From Gammaproteobacteria bacterium (lineage in GTDB: Bacteria > Pseudomonadota > Gammaproteobacteria > UBA6429 > Thiohalophilaceae), in assembly GCA_003233255.1 (NCBI GenBank), contig QILH01000052.1, positions 1 through 12,336 on the forward strand: 12,336 nt of DNA, read 5' to 3'. Below the pieces are notes generated by a model, which did not search any database, was not told where the DNA came from, and saw nothing but the letters and a program-made list of their open reading frames with translations. Below, one piece after another: positions 7,678 through 12,336 of this stretch. Positions within the stretch are counted from its first letter, which is position 1, and each line of letters begins with the position of its first letter. The translations under genes were made by a program, and so were the position numbers.

Positions 7678-8079
7678 TTAAGCCTTGTTAAATTGCGTTA
7701 CATTGTCATCAGTATCGGTTTGAACGGCACTTAGTTTTTCACCTAATACCAATTGTAATGCCTCAATCGCCTTGTCATGTATCATATGCGCATGCGTATG
7801 ATAAATCCTTTTCAGACAGTGAATATCTTCATGTAAGTTCGTTCGGGCATGATCCTTAAAATTATTCCATGCCATAATAGGTATATCATTGAGTGAATGA
7901 TCAACGATAACCCACAGGTCATCTTCGAAAATAAAATCAAGTGTGCGTAAATTAGGAATTTCAAAACGAAGAGGGTTGCTGATTCGTTTCAGTGCAATTT
8001 TTACTAAATTATAATCTTGTGAGCGTAACGAGACTTGTCGAGACTCATAAACGGGAATCTGGTCGATGCGAGAACTCAT
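7678..8079 (-). CDS. Hypothetical protein, 133 residues
   Basis: I do not recognise a named family. The product is a soluble protein with no signal peptide or membrane segment. The central part alternates hydrophobic and charged residues in a beta-rich pattern (LRTLDFIFEDDLWVIVD, about residues 44-60). A histidine-rich helical stretch follows, with HEDIHC, YHTHAHMIHD (about 83-102) and a C-terminal helix ending in LVLGEKL. The many histidines could bind metal, but no standard motif is complete. The internal regularity and a convincing N-terminus (MSSRIDQIPVYESRQVSLRSQ) make it a likely real gene rather than noise. No clear Shine-Dalgarno precedes the ATG; a weak promoter is proposed at 8112-8139. 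It converges on the Sel1 gene with a 33-bp gap and lies downstream, on the same strand, of the polysaccharide operon but 334 bp away, so it is probably transcribed separately. Confidence 0.7.
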   Translation of the reverse strand: MSSRIDQIPVYESRQVSLRSQDYNLVKIALKRISNPLRFEIPNLRTLDFIFEDDLWVIVDHSLNDIPIMAWNNFKDHARTNLHEDIHCLKRIYHTHAHMIHDKAIEALQLVLGEKLSAVQTDTDDNVTQFNKA

Positions 8080-8413
8080 GCTGTATTTGTATAGTCTGAT
8101 TGCATATATATAGTATGAATTAAATTATTGAAATTGCAATGTTTGTAAATTAGAAAAATCTTAAATACCTGTACTTGTCTAAGAAAACAATCAGGGAGGT
8201 TTATTCATCCCGTATTTCTGCAAGCATAGGGTGACAGTAGCTGGGGCGTTCAGGATTGGTGGTTAGTGCGTTTTTTATCCCGGGTTCAGCTTAAATAGGT
8301 CGGGGTTTTGATTAAATCAAAGATTGCCGGTGTATCGAATGGGGTATCGGTAATATTTAATTAATGAGCAAAGTTGCGTATATAGCGTAAGAAGCGAGAC
8401 GAATTAGCCGCCG
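8080..8413. other. Non-coding region between hypothetical gene and glycosyltransferase
   Basis: This 334-bp stretch has no credible gene on either strand. It must hold the promoter for the gene ending at 7678 and the 3' end of the operon read from the right. I see a 15-nt palindrome TTTGATTAAATCAAA (8307-8321), which looks like an FNR/CRP half-site pair but has a 3-nt instead of 4-nt spacer, and a near direct repeat GGTGTATCG/GGGGTATCG around 8329-8347. No stem followed by a T run is visible in the leftward direction, so the end of the polysaccharide transcript is not marked by a classical terminator. Confidence 0.5.
8112..8139 (-). promoter_or_regulatory. Candidate sigma-70 promoter for the 133-residue gene
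   Basis: Read leftward, TTGCAA (8134-8139) and CATACT (8112-8117) are spaced 16 bp, each matching four of six consensus bases or better. Transcription would start about 25 nt before the ATG at 8079. The surroundings are very AT-rich, so chance matches are easy. Confidence 0.3.
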
Positions 8414-9727
8414 TTACAGATTTTCTTTCTCAGCAACTTTCGATACTTTCCAGGGATTCCAGGCATCGCGATAAGAGGTGCGATGCAATAGCTCCATGAT
8501 ATACGCGTAAGTTCGGACGCAGCGCAGAAAAACCCCTGTGTAGAGTGGCATTAAAGGTAAATACAGGCTTAACTTTAATTCCTGCCAGCGCAAGGTATGC
8601 CCATAAAGCGTACAGGCTATTCCATATTGAAGTACGTTGGATGAAAAATACAATACATAATTTATAAAGAGTATGTATTCAATAAAGTCAGCGTTAAATA
8701 TTAATATCTGGAATATATATATCCACCATTTTAAGTTTAGGACGATATTAAAGAATACATTCTCAACCGAGGCTATGAAGTTACTAATAATAAATGATTT
8801 TGAGGGGGCGAATATGTCTTTGTGTTTTCGTACCCTGAAACGCACCATCGATCTATCCCAGCGGTACCGTTGTTTTGCTAATTTGCTGATGCGTACAGGA
8901 ACATTTGTATAACAGATAGCAAAGGGTTCATGGGTTACTTTATATCCCAGTTTTCGTATTTTTAAGGTTATGTCGCCATCCAGGCCCGGACCGACGTCCC
9001 AGCCATATATTTGTTGAAGAATATCTCTCCGAAATGCACCGTGAGCACCCGCGATGATACGCAATATGCCAAGTAATGAAGATACGGTTCTTCCCGTTGA
9101 TATCGATTTCATATACTCAATGGCTTGCAGCCGGGAGGTTAGAGAGCTGGTTGTATTTGCAACTCGGACGTCACCACCAACCGCGCCGATTCGGGAGTCG
9201 ATATAAAACGGTATAAGTATTGTTTCAATAGAATCCTCGGCCATATGTGAATCGGCATCAAGATGGACAATATATTTACCATTTGAATATCGGAGGGCTG
9301 TATTAGCTGCAGAGGCTTTCCCTCCGCGTATTTCATTACGAATAAACCGATGGATAAGTCCATCTTTCTCAAGTCGCCGACAAATGACGGCAGTATCATC
9401 GTCTGAACCATCGTCCACTATTACAATTTCAAGATTCTGATAGGTTTGTTTGCTAAGCGTCAGCGCTAATTTTGGAATATGTTTACCTTCGTTCTTGCCT
9501 GGTACGATAACCGAGACAAGCGGCATTTCTTTAAATAATTGACGACGTGCCCGCATTCGCAATGGATACGAAATAATTCGTTTTGGGATATAGATCGTAA
9601 TTAATATTAAATCAAGAATTAGATAACGTGTTATGTCCAATAAGAAAAATGGCCAAAAATAGGCGATAAGTTTTAAGGTATCCAGATTGTCAAGAAAATC
9701 CAGAACGCCATCAATGAACGCTGTCAT
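8414..9727 (-). CDS. Membrane glycosyltransferase, family 2, processive polysaccharide synthase type
   Basis: This 437-residue protein probably polymerises a nucleotide-sugar into exopolysaccharide at the inner membrane. Two hydrophobic segments lie at about 18-48, then a cytoplasmic GT-A domain: VSVIVPGKNE (71-80), VDDGSDD (104-110) and DAD (157-159) for nucleotide and metal binding, GLDGD with likely catalytic Asp252, and the QRYRW motif (286-290) typical of processive synthases such as BcsA, NodC, PgaC and Alg8. Further membrane segments follow at about 311-340, 345-372 and 385-405. It ends without a PilZ domain, so any c-di-GMP control must come from a partner. A TTG six bases upstream (9733) is possible, but GGAGG (9737-9741) is 9 nt from the ATG at 9727 and only 3 nt from the TTG, so I chose the ATG. 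It overlaps the previous gene by 17 nt. The sugar used cannot be told. Confidence 0.92.
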   Translation of the reverse strand: MTAFIDGVLDFLDNLDTLKLIAYFWPFFLLDITRYLILDLILITIYIPKRIISYPLRMRARRQLFKEMPLVSVIVPGKNEGKHIPKLALTLSKQTYQNLEIVIVDDGSDDDTAVICRRLEKDGLIHRFIRNEIRGGKASAANTALRYSNGKYIVHLDADSHMAEDSIETILIPFYIDSRIGAVGGDVRVANTTSSLTSRLQAIEYMKSISTGRTVSSLLGILRIIAGAHGAFRRDILQQIYGWDVGPGLDGDITLKIRKLGYKVTHEPFAICYTNVPVRISKLAKQRYRWDRSMVRFRVRKHKDIFAPSKSFIISNFIASVENVFFNIVLNLKWWIYIFQILIFNADFIEYILFINYVLYFSSNVLQYGIACTLYGHTLRWQELKLSLYLPLMPLYTGVFLRCVRTYAYIMELLHRTSYRDAWNPWKVSKVAEKENL

Positions 9728-11120
9728 TGACAAATGCCTCCAGAATAGTTTCCGGCTCAGTTGTTTCCGAGATTACCTCAAGTACTGATTCGGTTTTAGG
9801 ATCGATATCCAGATTGTTTTCGAATAACTTTGTCATGCCATCCTGAAGCCGATCGATCGCTATTTTTGCCTGCTTTATATCAGTTTCAGTCATTATGATC
9901 ATAAATATGGAATCGTGGCGTAGAGTGAGAACATCTGACTTTCGCAATATTATATTAAACAGGGAGGTAAGTTCATTAAAGATATCTCGTGCCCGACTGC
10001 CTAACTGAACATAAATATTATCAAGAGCCAGGAGGCGGATCAGTGCAAGTGTGCTGGTGGATATTTTATAGCGCTGGATTCGAGATTTTTCCGTTTCGAA
10101 AAAATCCTGAAAGCTATCGGCGCTAAATATACGCAATTTAGTTTCTAGCAGGCGAGTAAATATATTTTCAATGCCGTATATTGATGCATTAATGCCGATA
10201 GATGTATTATTGTAACTCATTATAATACGATCATTTTGATATTCAGGTTCATTTGATTTACCGCACTGATAACAGGTTGTGGTAACTCTTGGTGCCTGAG
10301 TATTATGCTGGCATGAATTGCACTTATAAATTATTGATGGCTTATCGTAATCTACTCCGATGTGTCGAAGTTCAGAGTCACACTTTGGGCATATCAACCT
10401 GTCCTGTACTCTAAATTCGCTTATTTCACCACTATATGCACATTTAAAATGATGCACGAGTTCATCAATACCCAGATCGATGCTGCCACAGTGTGGACAG
10501 GATTCACGAAAATTTAGAAAGGCGCAGCCACATTGACTGCATGACATTGAGCGAGTAAAGAACGTGCTGGCTACCATGTTCTGCTCAGCCAGAAATTGCA
10601 GTATCTGGAAAATGCTACCATCGTCTTTCTGGAAAAAAGAGTCAAGCAGGGGATAAATATATCCAGAATTCCTCTTGCTACTTGGTACAGGTTCAATGGT
10701 GATATTTCTACTTGAAATAAATCGTAGAATCTTGAAACTAATACTTGTATCTGATGAGGTTATGAGTTCGGGTAGTTTTTCAATCCAGCTGTTGATGGGT
10801 TCAAAGTTGGTATTTAACTCATCAAGCAATGTCTGGTCAAATTGCTGAATGGTATAATGTCGATCAGCACCTGATTCATGGGCGTTATCCGGTATTGATT
10901 GAGTATATAATAAAACTACGGGGCGAAGATAAACATTGGGTGAACTGTGTTGTCTTATTGTTTTAATTATAGCATTTGCAGTTTCTACCGAATTGGATGT
11001 TACAACCCAGTAAGAAGGAGCAGATTCGATAGACTTTGAGAATTGATTTAATAAGATACGGTCGAGAACGGGCTCTGGAAAAATAACTGATTCGTATGAG
11101 ATCAGGCATGGTTTGCGCAT
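9711..11120 (-). CDS. TackOD1-like zinc-ribbon protein with degenerate GGDEF domain, putative c-di-GMP receptor
   Basis: This is a 469-residue cytoplasmic protein without membrane segments. The N-terminal part (about 35-120) alternates strands and helices and may be a degenerate receiver domain; this is uncertain. The middle holds five CxxC pairs: 194/197, 208/211, 244/247, 267/270 and 283/286, plus Cys227 after HH. With LRHIGVDYDKP (251-261) they match my memory of TackOD1, the thaumarchaeal-type zinc-ribbon output domain. The C-terminal part (about 353-430) has the GGDEF fold pattern (TSTLALIRLLALDNI, then LRKSDVLTLRHDSIF), but the GGDEF signature is HDSIF (402-406), so it should not make c-di-GMP. 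RKSD (393-396) sits exactly five residues before it, the position of the inhibitory-site RxxD. I infer a c-di-GMP sensor for the adjacent synthase. The start codon shares one base with the stop of the upstream gene (TAATG), with AAAGGG about 9 nt before. Confidence 0.85.
   Translation of the reverse strand: MRKPCLISYESVIFPEPVLDRILLNQFSKSIESAPSYWVVTSNSVETANAIIKTIRQHSSPNVYLRPVVLLYTQSIPDNAHESGADRHYTIQQFDQTLLDELNTNFEPINSWIEKLPELITSSDTSISFKILRFISSRNITIEPVPSSKRNSGYIYPLLDSFFQKDDGSIFQILQFLAEQNMVASTFFTRSMSCSQCGCAFLNFRESCPHCGSIDLGIDELVHHFKCAYSGEISEFRVQDRLICPKCDSELRHIGVDYDKPSIIYKCNSCQHNTQAPRVTTTCYQCGKSNEPEYQNDRIIMSYNNTSIGINASIYGIENIFTRLLETKLRIFSADSFQDFFETEKSRIQRYKISTSTLALIRLLALDNIYVQLGSRARDIFNELTSLFNIILRKSDVLTLRHDSIFMIIMTETDIKQAKIAIDRLQDGMTKLFENNLDIDPKTESVLEVISETTEPETILEAFVNDSVH
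9737..9741 (-). promoter_or_regulatory. Shine-Dalgarno deciding the glycosyltransferase start
   Basis: GGAGG read leftward lies 9 nt before ATG 9727 and 3 nt before TTG 9733, favouring the ATG. It is inside the 3' end of the upstream gene, which fits translational coupling. Confidence 0.7.
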
Positions 11121-12097
11121 TATTTTACGCCCTTTATCTCGACTAACATACGATCATAATTTCCCCAGTTTTGATGACTAGCAGAACTTAAGGGTGTTAT
11201 TGTGGCACGAACACGAGTTTTCACTGGGTCGTAACCTTGCCATTTTCGTTCAGATGCCAACGTTGCATTAGATTCAATTTTTTTGATAATCCCTCGGCTT
11301 TGTTTTTTATCAGGAAACTGGATAGAAATTTCCTTCCCAACATACAGGTATTCGAGGTAATCGTTACTAAGATAAGCCTCAATTCTTACCTGTTTATTTT
11401 TATCGACAAGCGTTATCAATGGTTTTCCTCGGTGTGCAAATTCATTTTCTTTTGCGGATACAGCATAAACTAAACCAGAAAATGGTGTTTTTAGGTATTC
11501 ATTTGCACAATTACTCGATGTAATCGGGATATTGTAAACTTTAATTTGTTTTAAATAATTAGTCTTTATGGCTATTTCTGCGTTAAGATTTTCCAGGGAT
11601 AATTCTAATTTTTTTAGATTTTTATTATGGGTCGGATATAAATGCGATTCTGACAATTCAACTTCAAGTGCTCGTTGTAAATAGGTATTGTGCTCCGTTG
11701 AAATTTGATTTACTTGTTTTTCCAGGCTATCTTTTCGAAATTTAAGTAGCGATAAATCGTGTTTTAACTTGTACTCTATAGTATTATTTTTTTTTATACA
11801 GTTTTTTGATGGTTTTATCGTAGCTAAAAGCTCGCCTTTTTTTACTGTGTCGCCAGCCATCACTTGCAACGATGTTATTTCGCCGCCATGAACAGGACTT
11901 AAATTGGTTTTATCTATTTCAACTATTCCCGTGCCTTTAAAGTAGACCACTCGAGTAAAGCCTATGTATGATAAATAGCCGAGTAATGACAATAAAACAA
12001 ATATATATGTCCAATGAGTGACGCGTGATAATATAGTTCTTTCAGGTCTACCTTCAGGTAGAGACGTCATAAAACTTTTTCTATTTCTTAACCTCAA
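11120..12097 (-). CDS. HlyD/Alg44-like membrane fusion protein
   Basis: This 325-residue protein has one membrane helix at about 29-49, with a short basic cytoplasmic N-terminus, so most of it lies in the periplasm. A split biotinyl-lipoyl-like domain follows: first half VHGGEITSLQVMAGDTVKKG (69-88), second half KTPFSGLVYAVSAKENEF (203-220). Between them is a Lys/Leu/Glu-rich segment, about 105-188, likely a coiled-coil hairpin. The end (about 235-325) fits the beta-barrel and membrane-proximal domains. The periplasmic architecture matches Alg44 of alginate export and HlyD-type adaptors, so its likely job is to link the synthase to the periplasmic or outer-membrane path of the polymer. Unlike Alg44 there is no PilZ domain. 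The start is TTG at 12097, with AGGA 8 nt upstream; the next ATG (12070) lacks a site. It overlaps the upstream gene by 4 nt. Confidence 0.85.
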   Translation of the reverse strand: MRLRNRKSFMTSLPEGRPERTILSRVTHWTYIFVLLSLLGYLSYIGFTRVVYFKGTGIVEIDKTNLSPVHGGEITSLQVMAGDTVKKGELLATIKPSKNCIKKNNTIEYKLKHDLSLLKFRKDSLEKQVNQISTEHNTYLQRALEVELSESHLYPTHNKNLKKLELSLENLNAEIAIKTNYLKQIKVYNIPITSSNCANEYLKTPFSGLVYAVSAKENEFAHRGKPLITLVDKNKQVRIEAYLSNDYLEYLYVGKEISIQFPDKKQSRGIIKKIESNATLASERKWQGYDPVKTRVRATITPLSSASHQNWGNYDRMLVEIKGVK

Positions 12098-12336
12098 CGG
12101 TTTGATCCTAGTAAAGCTATAAATCGATTTAAACTATGGATTGCCAGTTTGTTTATTCCTGTTTCTGTTTGTATTTGTTTAAAAGTTTTTTCTATATCCC
12201 ATTCATCCTTAAAATCCTCGGTTCGTAAGGCAAGGACGATTTTTTTTCTATTTATACTATTAGTGGCGGGCAGGATCCTTTTAATTATTCGGGTGGCTGA
12301 GTGCGTTTCGTAGGCCATTAGATAAACTCGGTCGGC
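12094..12336 (-). CDS. C-terminal fragment of an unidentified protein, cut by the window edge
   Basis: The frame is open through the right edge: six codons before the ATG at 12318 read ADRVYL without a stop, so this is best treated as the last 80 residues of a longer protein rather than a complete 74-residue one. The sequence DRVYLMAYETHSA followed by KKIVLALRTEDFKDEW has the hydrophobic-strand then acidic-turn pattern seen near the ends of TIM-barrel glycoside hydrolase-like proteins, where a strand ends in MAYE or MAYD. That suggests a polysaccharide-modifying or -cleaving enzyme, but this rests on pattern only. The stop TGA overlaps the TTG start of the membrane fusion protein (TTGA), so it belongs to the same operon. 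No Shine-Dalgarno is visible before the ATG at 12318, which agrees with it being internal. Confidence 0.65.
   Translation of the reverse strand, partial: ADRVYLMAYETHSATRIIKRILPATNSINRKKIVLALRTEDFKDEWDIEKTFKQIQTETGINKLAIHSLNRFIALLGSNR

Noticed and set aside
8307..8321. Canonical FNR box
   Set aside because: The spacer between TTGAT and ATCAA is 3 nt, not 4, and no gene start lies at a suitable distance.
9727..9733. TTG at 9733 as the start of the glycosyltransferase
   Set aside because: Only 3 nt separate it from GGAGG, whereas the ATG at 9727 is at 9 nt.
1..12336. CRISPR array, tRNA, rRNA or insertion sequence
   Set aside because: No regularly spaced direct repeats, tRNA cloverleaf arms, rRNA sequence or transposase motifs were seen on either strand.

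Overview
The window looks like chromosomal DNA from a gammaproteobacterium. The best match is a free-living or chemoautotrophic lineage, such as a sulfur oxidiser or methanotroph. This is inferred from the gene order tkt-gap-pgk-pyk-fba, the PykA-like pyruvate kinase and the CbbA-like class II aldolase. No rRNA or other marker is present to fix the taxon.

Region 1 (1-6710, + strand) is a central carbon block. It holds the 3' three quarters of transketolase (tkt), glyceraldehyde-3-phosphate dehydrogenase (gap), phosphoglycerate kinase (pgk), pyruvate kinase (pykA) and fructose-bisphosphate aldolase (fba). The enzymes serve glycolysis, gluconeogenesis and the pentose phosphate pathway, or the regeneration arm of the Calvin cycle if RuBisCO is present elsewhere. 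The block is probably two transcription units. A rho-independent terminator at 2685-2719 follows gap, and a second strong one at 6678-6710 follows fba. Between gap and pgk lies an unusual imperfect palindrome of about 124 bp that begins at the gap stop codon.

Region 2 (6711-8413) is a transition zone. It holds a membrane-anchored or exported Sel1-repeat protein (+), a convergent 133-residue protein of unknown function (-), and 334 bp of non-coding DNA.

Region 3 (8414-12336, - strand) is a tightly packed, visibly AT-richer operon. In transcription order it encodes the C-terminal end of a protein that runs off the window, a HlyD/Alg44-like membrane fusion protein, a cytoplasmic protein with five CxxC pairs (TackOD1-like zinc ribbons) fused to a degenerate GGDEF domain, and a processive-type family 2 glycosyltransferase. 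Genes overlap by 1 to about 17 nt, which implies translational coupling. I read this as a synthase-dependent exopolysaccharide system. Its likely c-di-GMP receptor is the degenerate GGDEF domain: it lost the GGDEF signature (HDSIF instead) but keeps an RxxD inhibitory-site motif at the canonical distance. That is the PelD strategy, here joined to a zinc-ribbon module instead of a GAF domain, and no PilZ domain is visible in the synthase or fusion protein. This operon is the best candidate for an undescribed system in the window.
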